Source: Amoebidium appalachense
Lineage: Eukaryota > Ichthyosporea
DNA: 64,000 nt
Direction: 5' to 3'
Assembly (NCBI GenBank): GCA_963693365.1
Contig: CAVNZM010000011.1
Span: forward strand, 4,712,001 to 4,776,000
The notes below the pieces were generated by a model. The model worked only from the letters and a program-made list of their open reading frames with translations. It was not told the DNA's origin and did not search any database. A program made the translations under genes and the position numbers. Of the stretch, positions 28,570-40,238 are shown piece by piece (the stretch's first letter is position 1; each line of letters begins with the position of its first letter).

Positions 28570-30090
28570 TCTATGTGACATGCTCCCTTGATATCTAATG
28601 GCTTGGATTGTAGACATAAAATTTTTGCAAGTTATGTTTATAGCATATCGGTAGCTGTTTGTGACGATATGAAACATGCTTGCAGTGGCCGCCCTTGAAG
28701 GCATTTGTCACAAGTAATTTATTGAGTACAGTAATACTCCGCCTCTAGATCTATGATCAGCTGATTCAGATGACGACTTTCCTCGACGGCGCGCGCTGCA
28801 TATTTTTAACAGTTTCTAAACATTCCAGAGATCTGCGTAAATGATTTCCGATTGGACACAAAATTTTGAAGGCTGGTCTCCCTACACCTGTCGGCAGCCG
28901 GCCGCGACTGTATGGCCTGTGAGACTGTAAACAGCAAATGCATGACTGTAAACACTCAAAGGATGCAAATAGAAGCAGTTTCACAGATATACATTGGTAA
29001 AAAATTTGAGACACATAAAAAACACATAATTAATGGTTTAATGCGCATCTCCATGTCGCTGCAAGTGGCTTGTGTCAAGTTCGGGCTGGATCGGGGTTCG
29101 ATCCCAACCTAAAATTTCCACTTGAAATTTACAAATATCAATGCAGTTAAAATAAGGCTTTGTTTCGTCATGTCCATGTGATTTCTGATGTAGGGTTTAT
29201 AAAGCAAAATGCAGCTCTACATATATAAAACATCAGGTTCTTCGCCCCAAGTATATATATATTAATAAACTCTTAACAAGACCAGATAATTGCCTAAGCT
29301 TACACTGAAGGCTCCAGTTCAATTTTCAAAGAAAAAGTAAATGCAGTAATTGTGACATTACAACAGCCCACAAGTAAGAGGTGCTAGGGGATCATAAAAT
29401 GGGGAAATGAGAGTCCAATCAACAAGGAGCATTCCCCGGAAAAAACATACCTTAGTCACCAAACCCACGGGTTCACGACCTGAGGAATTTCGACGCCCTT
29501 CACAAGACGGGAAGGACCAAAACTCCTCTTTACTATGCTCTAAACTATGTTTCAGCTAATAAAACACTAAACCAGTTTATATACTGTGGAGAGTTTCTGC
29601 GCTACATATATTTCATTTAGTAAGAGGTGAATGGATGTGCTAAAAACTCGAATGCATAAGTGTATGTATTTGGACCCTCGCCAAACATTCCGATCCTTTC
29701 AAACCCTGGAATGAGTCAGTGACACTCAGTCACACCAGTGACACCACTAGAACTTTGTCTTCAGATCACCGGTACCTCTTCCGACACACTGTGGATACTA
29801 CTGTGTCCTAATGTACACTGTTTTCTTTTTCTACCGCAATGTCCTGATAGCTTCATATACGCATGGGGCAAAGTTGTAGTGCCCTACACTATTTTCTTCA
29901 ACATTTTCAGGACGGGGTTGCCACTGCTCAGTGGTAGTTCATTGCAGAACCGAACCTCATGTTGTCATTTCCTCACAGCACCTAACCGCCTCCTAATATA
30001 GACTACGTTACAGGATTGCACTCTTTGAGCTACGCTTTAGTTAGCTACAAGTACCAAATATTTAGAACCCAAATACACTGTATCATTAAC
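28570..30090. other. Gene-free unique spacer upstream of Kazal gene
   Basis: AT-leaning unique sequence without microsatellites. A tRNA-like B-box (GGTTCGATCCC near 29095) is present, but flanking bases do not pair as a T-arm. No exon was found. The last few hundred bases should include the Kazal gene promoter. Confidence 0.4.
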
Positions 30091-30091
30091 C

Positions 30092-31250
30092 ATGATCATT
30101 CCATCCCTTCTAGCATGTTCCCTATATGGGTTAGCTCATGCCCAAACCGCAAGGTGCCTCAAACCATGCCTCCGCGTTCTTCGCCCCGTTTGTGGTTCAG
30201 ATGGCATCACCTATTTGAACGAGTGTCTCATGGAAATCACAGCGTGTGAGAAAAATTCACCCATTACGGTGGCTTTCCGGGGTAGATGTGATGCCCGGAG
30301 CTCGACCTCTCGTCCTGACATCGTCCCAATCGCTCAGTTAGAGCCTGCGATCCCTCCTTCTCCCCCCCCCTGCCCCCCTCAAACTGGCAGCAGAGGTAGC
30401 CACGTGCCCCACTTTCTGCACCCTAGATATAAACCAGGTGTGTGGCTCGGACGGGAAAACGTACAACAATGTTTGCGAGCTGGAGCGTGCATCTTGCAAC
30501 AACGGCCCAATAACAAAAGTGGGCTATGGTGCATGTGTTTCGGCGGCGGAGGTCGGAGGAACACAGCCTTTGGCCCTTCTTCCCGAGTTGCTATCAATGG
30601 CAGGTGGTGATGTTAAGAGCGCAAGCCATCTGCCTGCTAAATGTGTAACATGTACGCTCGACTTGAAGCCTGTTTGTGCGTCTGATGGAGTAGTTTATTC
30701 GAACGAATGCATGATGCAACAGTGGGCGTGCAAAACCAAAACATCCATCTACAAACTGAAGGATGGAACATGCGAGGACGCCCATATTCGAAAAATTGTA
30801 GTATCCACCACCAGCAAACAAACAACCCCAGCAGCCACGACAACTGCCACCACAACCACTAAGCAAACAACCCCCACATTCCACATTCTAACCATGTCCT
30901 CATCTCCCAAACCGCCACCTACCCCCCCCAGACCCGCGGTCGCACCACGCACCAGAGCTTCTCGCCGGCCCACCACCACCACCATCACTGTAAAAAAACC
31001 CACCACTACTATTAACCCCATGACTACCAGCCCCACCTATGTGAGGTGTGTGCGTCATACCGATTGTCCGGTGAAACTCGGGGGGAAGGCAGAACAATGG
31101 CTGTGTGTGAGTCATAGCAAATGCCCACCCACGACGTGCAAATTGAGCTCAACATGGGGTCTTTCCGTCTGCCAGAAACCTGACTGCAAAAAACCACTGG
31201 CGGTGCCTCAGGGGTACTGCGCACCGGTGGGTGCAAGGAGAGCACACTAG
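30092..31250 (+). CDS. Secreted three-Kazal-domain serine protease inhibitor, frame break in a C run
   Basis: Starts with a signal peptide (MIIPSLLACSLYGLAHA, likely cut before QT). Three Kazal domains follow, each with the VC(G/A)SDG.(T/V)Y.N.C core. Domain 1 is at about 30146-30294 (VCGSDGITYLNEC), domain 2 at about 30395-30540 (VCGSDGKTYNNVC), domain 3 at about 30640-30777 (VCASDGVVYSNEC). Domain 1 is in one frame; domains 2 and 3 are in the +1 frame. The switch lies in the C-rich tract 30361-30380 and is best explained by a one-base length change there, real or an assembly error. The tail has a Thr/Pro-rich linker (mucin-like) and a Cys-containing C-terminus. Stop is TAG at 31248. Kazal domains block trypsin- or subtilisin-type proteases; the target is unknown. 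Confidence 0.8.
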
Positions 31251-31258
31251 GTTTTGTT

Positions 31259-31264
31259 AATAAA
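31259..31264 (+). promoter_or_regulatory. AATAAA polyadenylation signal of Kazal gene
   Basis: A canonical AATAAA begins 9 nt after the Kazal stop codon. Very short 3' UTRs of this kind occur in compact protist genes. Position relative to the stop supports the gene end. Confidence 0.6.
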
Positions 31265-31899
31265 GTTTCATAAAATCTGCCTGTACTGATAATGTTTTTT
31301 TCTCTCTGATGATCTTGTTTTCTTCTGCTTCTTCTGTTTTTGGTAATAAGCTCTTGATTAGTAAACGCTTCAAGTTGACTAAGAGGTGTGTTCCTTATAG
31401 CTTCATAGTGGTGATTGTTGCGAGCCATGTTAGTGGAGGAGAACAAAACGTAACATTTCTTCATTTCTTCGGTAATTTTTCTGAAAAGCCGTGGGATACA
31501 AGTCGGAAAAGTTTCAATCATTATTTAGCTGTGTCCTACAGTCTTCAATAATTATATTAGTATTTGGTGCCCTCAGGTACCCTTGCTGTTGATGAGTGAA
31601 TTCAAAGGCCCGTCAATAGTCAACTCACGGTTGGCATGACCACTTGTAAGATCAACCTCTAGCTCGGGTTTTATGTTGTTTAAGTCCTCAGATGTGGCTG
31701 CCTTTTTTTTTCTTTTCTTTTGGTAAATCGTTTGCCCATGAGCCAACATGAGAGACATACATATAACGGCCGATAGGCTTGCTGGGCATGCGTGGACCTA
31801 AGAGTCTAAATTTGTTGCTTGTACTCTTTTGTATTTACATATACTCGGGTGCGAGATAAACGTTTTTTGTTGATATCTCCTACCCCTTCATCTGCACCT

Positions 31900-32093
31900 C
31901 GTGTCAAGTCCGAACCCTCCCCTCCCCCCTCCTTCCCCTCCTCTTCCTCCCTCCCCCCCCCCCCCACAAAACACACACACACACACATTCGTAACGTCCC
32001 ACTGGCCAGAGCACATGTTCGTGAACATGGCAGGTCACCCTGCTCTGAGCTATTGCATATTAGGGACAGGCACACACTCCTCCGACAGTTCAA

Positions 32094-32124
<31 letters not shown>

Positions 32125-32494
32125 CAACCCCCTCCCCCCTCTTTCCATGCTCGGGGGCTACTCCCCCCTCCTCCCAACCAACCAACCAACCAAACCGGAA
32201 AAAAAAAAAAAAAAAAAAATAGAAAAAGTCCCGACACCTTCTTCTTCCACTTCCCCCCCCCCCCTCCCCCCCCCCCCCCCCCCCCCTTCCGGCACACACA
32301 CACACTCACACACACGCACAAACACACACACCTCGATTCCCCCCCTCCCCTTCCCCGCCCCTCCCCCCTCCCCCCTTGGCCCCCCCTCCCCCCAGCCCAC
32401 CCCCGGAAAACTAAAAGAAACCAGAAAAAGCCCCCCCGCCCTCCTTCTTCACTTACTCCCTCCCCCCCCCCCCCCCCTTCGGCACACACACACA

Positions 32495-32540
<46 letters not shown>

Positions 32541-32800
32541 ATACACGGGTCCTCCCTCCCCCTCCCCCCCTAAACACCTCTTCTGCCCTCGCTTCCCCCC
32601 CCCCCCCCCCCCCCCCCCCCCAAACACCTCTTCTACCCTCGCTCTCCCCCCCCCCCCCCATCCCCCTCCCCCCCGGGAAAACTAAAAGAATACTTATACC
32701 AGAGAAGCCCCGGCCCCACAGCCTTCACTTCCCCCCCCCCCCCCCCCCTTCCCCCCCCTTCCCATTTCCCAACACACACACGCGCAAGCGCATGAGCACT
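31900..32800. repeat. C-rich and CA-rich low-complexity block
   Basis: Dense poly-C runs, (CA)n patches and short A runs on the plus strand. They generate long Pro-rich frames on plus and Gly-rich frames on minus. Short repeated islands such as AAACACCTCTTCT(G/A)CCCTCGCT (about 32570 and 32620) show local duplication. No gene is supported. Confidence 0.85.
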
Positions 32801-33458
32801 GGGTATGCCACCCCTATATCAGCCTCTATCTAAATTATCCTTTTTTCCTACAGTAATTTTTTAACTATACCCAAATACGTGTCCTAGCTTTTTGTTTTCA
32901 CGTACTTATAATGATGTATCCCTTCGTTTTGTTTGATGTATCCCTTAGGTTTGATGTATCCCTTGGGGGGTTGAGTTTCATCCGGGGCCGGGGCCGGATG
33001 AAAGAATCACATTTCATTATAATTTACAACTTAGTTACCACCACACACCACACCGGCAAGCACACATTTGAAACAGGTACGGGGGTCCGGATCCTAGGAG
33101 GGTGTGTGTGTGTGTGGGGGGGGGGGGGAGGGGGGGGAGGGGGGGGGGAGGGGGGTGCTCTGCAGCATATATATCCACTTCTACATTCTACACACCAATG
33201 CTGTCGTTCACACCCCCACACGTAGCCATCCAATGTACATACACCGCGGCACACACTCAAACACACACCAACACGTTAGTGCATAATTATCCAAATTTTC
33301 ACACCCACACCCACTCCGTATCCGTGCCACACTCGTCAGTGTCACACGCGTGCGCACACTCACACATGCAATGCCAGTTTTCCTATTCCGAGTCCACACA
33401 TGTATGGCTCACACGCTCAAACAGCAAAGTACCATGATACAGTCACCGTGCGTTATAG

Positions 33459-33505
<47 letters not shown>

Positions 33506-33569
33506 CGATGTCACCGATTTGGGGTCTCGGGCAGGATTTGAACACGGACACATTACGATTTTTTGCGTC

Positions 33570-34020
33570 TCCCACAATATAACGTCCCCGGGAGTGTTAC
33601 CAAAGGAGTAATATCGAGCGGTGACTGTGCGTGCCAATCGTATGTGAGCCACTACCATCTATAAACAACATGATCGATCCCAGGATGCAGCCGGTGACTA
33701 TGATAATTACTTTTAGGGCATACGGCCAGCAAATCACTGCACCCGTTTATTTTTAAAATTTTTAATCTTATCGGCCTGTCCAGTGGCTGGGAAATTTATT
33801 CCCTATCTTTCCCAGGTCAACATATGATGATCTATCAACCGTCGACATAGGCATGTAATTCCTTTAGAAATACGTAGTTACACGAACCAACCACATGTTG
33901 CTCTGAGTTCAGACAAGAACTAAAGTTCACCCCCTGGGTGCAATATGTACATTGGGTTGGGTTTGAAGAAAATAAGTAACAGGTGTTTATTGTAACGGCT
34001 CAGAGGTTCAGAAGGCATTT
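33570..34020. other. Unique gene-free stretch
   Basis: Mixed-composition sequence after a long C run (33460-33504). No exon or RNA gene was recognised. Confidence 0.35.
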
Positions 34021-34158
34021 GAACTTCAAGTAAGACTGGGTGTGATATGGGAAATGAGGGGGGAGATTAGTGGGTGGGTGGGTGGGTGGGGGTGTGGAGG
34101 GAGGGGGGGGGGGGGGGGGGGGAGGGGGGAGGGAGGGGGTAGGGGGGAAGGAAGGGGG

Positions 34159-34211
<53 letters not shown>

Positions 34212-34488
34212 CGCGCGCACACTCGCGTGTGTGCGTGTGTCCGCAGGCCGGACAGGACGGGCGGGCTGGGGGGAGGGGGGGAAGGGGGGAGGGAGGGGGG
34301 CATGCATGGCCCAAAAACAACCCACACGACGTATTCCATCGGCCTTTGAGCATATATTAGGCTCCTTGATCAATTGGCACCTGCGGGGAAAAAACCGGTC
34401 ATAATTTCTCTCTCTCTCTCTCTTCTTCTTTCTTATTGAAGGAAAGCAGGGGAAAACCGGGGGGGGGGGGGGGGGGGGGGGGAGGAAG

Positions 34489-34646
34489 TTAAAGTTGAAC
34501 TCTGCCTAAAGATGGGTCCCCGCTTTCTGGAATGTTTTTTTGCCTGTAGTATTCCGATACATATGACCGTGATCCTCTCTCGACAATGCCCTTAACTAAG
34601 TTCTCTGCTTTCATATCCTCTGTTTGCTCTATTGACGTGATGCGCT
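34489..34646 (-). other. Possible extra 3' exon, about 52 codons
   Basis: On the minus strand a frame reads RITSIEQTEDMKAENLVKG.. and ends GDPSLGRVQL then stop. It looks protein-like (Glu/Lys/Ser-rich, no repeats) and joins in phase 0 to the last HIT-gene exon if 35308 is used as a donor. However, the acceptor AAAAG/CGC is weak, and the HIT reading frame already stops at 35290. Treat as an optional or unrelated exon. Confidence 0.25.
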
Positions 34647-34796
34647 TTTGCACACTGGTGTATGCATGCACCTAAGTGTGATCACGATGTGTGTTGAGGA
34701 TACGTGGTGAATGAGTTTAGGTAGTGTAGAAGACCATTTTTTTGGCGTTGGTGTGTAGCCGTGTGCGATGTGCACAATGTGTGTATGTGGTAGGTG

Positions 34797-34824
34797 TATG
34801 GTAGGTGGGTTGGTGTGGGGAGCA

Positions 34825-34860
<36 letters not shown>

Positions 34861-35117
34861 AGGGTGTCTGTGTACGTCTATCTCTCTCCCTCTCCCTTTC
34901 CCTCCCTCTGTCGTCTGTCTCTGTGTGTGTCTATCTGTGTTCGTGTGTCACTATGGTAGGTGGGTTGGTGTGGAGAGCAGGGGGGGGGGGGGGGGGGGAG
35001 GGGGGAGCGGGGGTGTCTGTGTACGTCTATCTCTCTCCCTCTCCCTCTCCCTCTCCCTCTCCCTCTCCCTCCCTCTGTCGTCTGTCTGCGTGCGTGTCTA
35101 TGTGTGTGCGTGTGTCA
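34797..35117. repeat. Tandem duplication of about 155 bp
   Basis: Two adjacent copies start at about 34797 and 34953 with GGTAGGTGGGTTGGTGTGG, followed by a poly-G run, TGTCTGTGTACGTCTATCTC, a CCCTCT tract, TCGTCTGTCT and a GTGT tail. They differ in poly-G and CCCTCT lengths. Located 3' of the HIT gene. Confidence 0.85.
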
Positions 35118-35289
35118 CACACTCTCTCTCTGCGTGCGCTTGGGCTCGTGGGTGTGTACGTGTGTGTATTGGAGAGGGGAAAGGGTGTGTGTGTGTGTGT
35201 GTGTGGGTGGGTGGGTGGGTGCGGTGGGTGGGGGGGGGGGGGGGGGGGGGGGGGGGGGATGTGTGCCAGGTGTGCTGTTCTTGGTGTGG

Positions 35290-35420
35290 TTATAACAAAT
35301 GTGGTACCTGATACTCTAGCTCCGGAAACAGTGTTCTCAGAATTGTAGTCTCATCCCTCATTTGTTCCTACCCAAGGGACATCACAATTCAATAGTCAAT
35401 ATATGTATATATATATATAT

Positions 35421-35483
<63 letters not shown>

Positions 35484-35729
35484 TTATGAAACAAAAAAAT
35501 AGTAGGAATATATATCCAGGGGGAAGGAGAAGCTATATGCAAGGGCTGTTTGTATCGCTGTTTGTATCGGTGACACAATTGCTGCGGAAGTTTAGTGAGG
35601 GCAGGCCGAGCCAGCAGCCAAAAAGATACAAAATGGAGTAATGAAAGTAATCTTTCCGCGGCGTGCACAATTATAGCAATCGATTTAAAGATGGGGAAGG
35701 GAAGGGAAGGAGGAAAGTGGGAGGGAAGG

Positions 35730-35785
<56 letters not shown>

Positions 35786-35823
35786 ACGCAGTGTGTTTTT
35801 TGGGGGGAATAGAGGGGAGGAGG

Positions 35824-35863
<40 letters not shown>

Positions 35864-36059
35864 GGAGCGTGGAATAAAAAAAATGCAGTAAGCAGTGTGC
35901 TTTGCACTTGTGACTACCCGACAAAACAAACACATCCCCGAGGCAAAAAATGCACATACCTGAGTTCGTGGCTTTCTCCAGGGTTCAGCGTGTCGGAACT
36001 CTGAATTGACAAAGGGGTATGGTGACCACTTATCTGGCATCAGATACCAAGCATGGCAC

Positions 36060-36102
<43 letters not shown>

Positions 36103-36311
36103 GGGCAGGGGGGGGGGGGGGGGGGGGGGAGGGGGGGGGGGGGGGGGGGGGGGGATGTTTGAGGCAGGGTGGGGAGTCTGGGGGATGTCCAAGTTGCACG
36201 AAATAGTGCAAAGCATAAATGCAAGAGTGGACTTCAACGGAGTGGGGAATGACCTTGGACTGTGGTGGTAGTTATGCCTGGTGATGGTGGGTGGGTGGTG
36301 GTGGTGGTGGT

Positions 36312-36361
<50 letters not shown>

Positions 36362-36445
36362 GGGGGGGTTTGCATTGGCCTAAATGGTGCACACAGACAC
36401 ACACAGAGTACAGACACACACACAGACACACATACATACGTACAT

Positions 36446-36486
<41 letters not shown>

Positions 36487-36533
36487 GCCTCGTCCACCGC
36501 CCACTCCCTTTATCAGCCCCCCCCCCCCCCCCC

Positions 36534-36574
<41 letters not shown>

Positions 36575-38262
36575 ACAAAAAAAAAAAAAAAAAAAAGAAA
36601 AAAGAAAAAGAAAAAGAAAAAAAAAAAAGGAATGAAAAACAAACAAACAAACAAACAAACAAACAAACAAACAAACAAACAAACAAAAAAAAAAAAACAG
36701 AAAAAAACAACCCACGTCAAACGGTGAAAACCCACCTCCATTCAATTTCGATGGGTCGGGCATGTGTGCCACGTCATCGGATTCCAGTGCGCCATATATG
36801 GCATCTGGGTTGCGGTCAAAGTCCTGGGTGCCTTTGCGCGGTAGTATGTGGATGTGAGCATGAGGTACTGTTTGCCCTGATGCTGCACCATCCTGCGCAT
36901 AAAGGGGATCTAGGTTTGATTTGGGGATCATAGATCTGGCGACGGGATCTTATATAGATTTAGTTGAGAAATCTAGATTTAGTTTAGTGAATCTGATATA
37001 CATTTGGTTGGGGAATCTAGATGTAGTTAGGGAATCTAGAATAAATGGGTTGCGGTCAAAGTCCTGGGTGCCTTTGCGTTTGAGTATGTGGATGTGTGCA
37101 TGGGGTACGGTTTGCCCCGATGCTACTCCATCGTGTGCATCTAGGGGATCTAGATTTAGATAGTATAGATAGGATCTAGGTTTAGAGAGAAAACATAGAT
37201 AGGGAATCTAGATATAGTCAGCGAATAAAAGGAATCTATATTTGGAGAGAGAACAGAGATAGGGAATCTAGATATATAAGGGAATTTCCAAATTCTATGA
37301 ATTTATTAGGGAATCCAGAATCTCACTATGGGATCGAGGTGTAATAAGAGAATCTAGACTTCATTAGAACGCTTGATTTGGGGCATGTGAGGGGACCCAT
37401 AGTTTTATCAAAGGACCTAGTGCTATAGATTCAAACAAATGAATCCAGATTTGCTAACAATAGATAACTCAAATCAGGAATCAAGACTTGACTAAGGGAT
37501 CGAGATGTGATTAAGGGACAGGACACATCTAATATATGTGGAGTACATGTATCAAACAAATGTTGAATTATGGTTCTATTATTGCACATTACCCACAGAA
37601 GTATACGAACACCCTACGTAAGATACATGCGGAGTGCATCAAAAACATGCAATAGTATAAAAAAGGATGTATTACACGCACAAGATTAAGGGAAGGCCAA
37701 ATAAGATGTAGAGTGTATCGGGCACATGTATAACAAGGTATAAATTACACAATAAAGTATAAGGACACACCTGCACGCTAACGGTCAGGGCCTTTGCCTG
37801 GTAGTGCCTCTCCAGCCGTGGGCCAACCACGTGGGTGGCCAGCAGCCACAGGTCACAGACCTCATCTGATTGGCTAGAAATCAGCTATATATAGGATAGA
37901 GAAACGGCTATAGTTGGTGTTTCTACGTTGGCATGTGGCATGTGTGTGTGTCTCTCCCAGGAAGCTTGCGAGTAAAACGGGGATAATTGGCAGTGTTATA
38001 AATGGGTGGGCACGGGAGCAAGGCCCAGGGGAAGGGGGGAGGGGGGGGGGGAGGGGGGGGGGGGGGGGGGGGAGGGAGAGAGGAAGAGAATCTTATCACA
38101 ACAAACACCGGGGGCGGAGGGAAGGGGAGCAAATCAGATGTGGATTTAGGAAGGATTCATGCGAATCTGGCAAAGTGCATCATGATCCTCACAATATCAC
38201 GTGCAGAAAAGAGGTAAGAGGACGAACTTTTTTCCGTTTCTTTTTTTTTTTTTCTTTTTTGG

Positions 38263-38305
<43 letters not shown>

Positions 38306-38833
38306 CTTACAAAAAAAGGACAAACATGAAGAAGAGTGTAGGCTGTACAAACATAAAAGGCACGTGTGGCAAAACTACACATGTGCATCAGGGAGCATAC
38401 ACGTGTGTCTGTGTGTCCATGTTGGCGTGTGCGTGAGGGAGGAGGAGAGGTATGAGGGGAAGGGTGTCGGGGGGCAGGGGGGGGGGGGGGAGTAGAAGGA
38501 GGTATGGATTGTAAGACAATCCACACAGATCCAACCAGGCAGCTTGGAGTTTAACAGAGGGAAGTGGAAAAGGGATGGGAAAAGGATGGAGACGAGGGGG
38601 GATGGGAGGGGAGGGGGGGCGAGGGGGGTGGTAACGATGGGGAAAGGGTGGGAGTCCTACAAGACAAAGGGGGTGGGGTGGGGGGGGGGGGGGGATGGAA
38701 AGCATCTGCTGGCAGAAACCCAGAGAGGATCCCGAAATAATAAAATGAAAAAAACAGAGTTGTGTCTAGAGAGTGTTTAAAAACATATATTCCTTTCTTT
38801 TTTGTGTGTGTGGTGATGGTGGCGGGGAACGGG

Positions 38834-38895
<62 letters not shown>

Positions 38896-38899
38896 TTTC

Positions 38900-38932
<33 letters not shown>

Positions 38933-39412
38933 TGTGGGGGGGGGGGGGGGGGGGGGGAGGAGTAAAACTACATACCTGGGGTAAGCTCGTGTAATCTTGC
39001 CACCACCCTGCGAGGAATTAGAAGAACATGGCCCGGCACAAGGGGTTTTAGGTTGACTATCCCGTAGGAGAGTCGTGTAGACAAAAAAACCTGCAGCGGC
39101 ACAGCATGCGTTCAATGCACAGGGAGAGATCTTAACATGGACTGATCGATGCATGTGCCCAGAGAGAGAGAGATTGTGTAACATTCGCCTGTCTCTGGTA
39201 AGGCAAGGCCACATGGCGCCGTCATTAAACTGGAAAAGAGTAAGAGAGCCTTGAAAGTGAGCTAGCGGGAACATGGTGTAAAAAGGTTCCTCCTGCTGTT
39301 CAGGCGGGACTTCTTAGGCATTTGACGACGGAATCCTTTGATGTTGTCCACCCACCTGTGTGTCTACTTTGCATAGGTGTGGCCCAAAGCGGATGGCAGC
39401 GGCACCAGCCAT
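35290..39412 (-). CDS. FHIT: Fhit-type HIT-domain dinucleoside polyphosphate hydrolase, 6 exons, 191 aa
   Basis: Exons in transcript order: 39412-39356, 39090-38976, 37865-37771, 36892-36736, 36033-35960, 35367-35290. GT..AG introns and phases match throughout. The N-terminus IRFGPHLCKVDTQVFLSTRL and the stretch NLKPLVPGHVLLIPRRVV align with the Fhit core. Exon 4 has the catalytic triad motif HAHIHIL within QTVPHAHIHILPRKG. The C-terminal part EQMRDETTILRTLFPEL matches the Fhit tail pattern. Fhit cleaves Ap3A to AMP and ADP; the middle His of the motif is the nucleophile. At the last exon I read through to TAA at 35290-35292. A donor (CAG/GTACCA) at 35308 could instead splice to a further exon. 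Start ATG has a good context (GACCATGG). The symbol is by homology. Confidence 0.9.
36447..36700. repeat. C(n)A(n) composites and (AAAC)n in HIT intron 4
   Basis: Two successive C-to-A composite runs (36447-36486, 36519-36596) then (CAAA)n at about 36640-36687. This is the opposite strand sense to the poly-G tract at 36311-36359 in the same intron. Confidence 0.92.
36900..37520. repeat. Degenerate GGGAATCTAGAT(TTAG) repeats around the exon duplicate
   Basis: Repeated words GGGAATCTAGA, GGGATCTAGGTTT and GGGAATCTAGATATAG recur every 20-45 bp through HIT intron 3, on both sides of the duplicated exon. Spacing is irregular and copies are diverged, so this is an old minisatellite. Confidence 0.8.
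37047..37146 (-). pseudogene. Duplicate of HIT exon 4 (catalytic exon), acceptor lost
   Basis: About 95 bp match the 5' part of exon 4 (36797-36892) with mostly silent changes. The translated copy reads DGVASGQTVP then HAHIHIL, KRKGTQDFDRNP, so the HIT motif is intact. The real acceptor GCGCAG/GATGG is CACAC/GATGG here, so the AG is missing. Homology ends at the CGCAACCCA codon region, after which the GGGAATCTAGAT repeat begins and no donor is evident. It is best read as a decayed duplicate exon. Confidence 0.85.
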
Positions 39413-40238
39413 GGTCGATGAAAATGGTTTGAACTCCCCTATGCCCGCTTAAACGCAAATGTGGTTTGCTTGAAGATTTGGTGGAGCTCACCTTCCACTC
39501 GTCTTCCTTGTATGGTCATAAAAAGTGATCGCTGCAAGTCGGCTCGGCTCCAACTAGCAGAGTCTACCTTCTAAACACACCTTTGTATTCAGCTACAACT
39601 ATAAAATCACCGTATATAATTAGAAGAGAGGGGCACTTTCTGTTGCGCTTGAGATGCGCTACTTGTATGGTGCGGAACATGAATGTGGCAAGGTGTCAAC
39701 AACTCTTTCCGGTGTTAGATTCCTGACACGCCTCTCGGATTCAGGCCGCCAGCAAAGAGACAATTAGGGTGTAGCAGCCGTATAGACTCAAGGGGGAAAA
39801 AGTGCTTGAGTAAATAAATGGTAAGTGAACTGGAAGTAAACTGGAGGCTGTGATCGAAGCCGCTGGCTTGGTTTTTGGGGCGCTGTGCTGTGTAGGCTGT
39901 GTTTGTTCAAGTGCTGTTTGCGCCATCAAAATTGCGCAAGATTTGTGCAAAATAGTTTTTGGCGCCAAAATTCATGATATCACAAAATCCGCAAAGAAAA
40001 AAAAAAGCGCACGGTCTTCTTCACAAACGTTAACCGGAACCACATAATGTAGCTCTGTACAATACCGAGTCGATGTCTGTCCGTGTAACTCTACACAACA
40101 TAATCCTTTAAAATTTGGAGCGATTCTTCTTTCTGTCTGCATCTTATTAGTTAGAGCACGATTTTATTAGTATAGTTTCATAGGGGCACGATGGATGTTC
40201 TGTTTCGGTAGCTTAGCCTAGACACATACCGCAAAACC
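39413..40238. promoter_or_regulatory. Divergent intergenic region between HIT and Ser-rich genes
   Basis: 826 bp of microsatellite-free sequence separate the HIT start (minus) from the candidate Ser-rich start (plus). It probably holds both promoters. I see no defensible core-promoter motif. Confidence 0.4.

Noticed and set aside
29060-29115. Possible tRNA (GGTTCGATCCC B-box)
   Set aside because: Bases flanking the TTCGATC loop do not form a T-stem, and no anticodon or acceptor stem could be folded upstream.
33505-33570. Possible tRNA 3' half on minus (GTTCAAATCC)
   Set aside because: The T-stem does not pair; at most a tRNA-derived relic.
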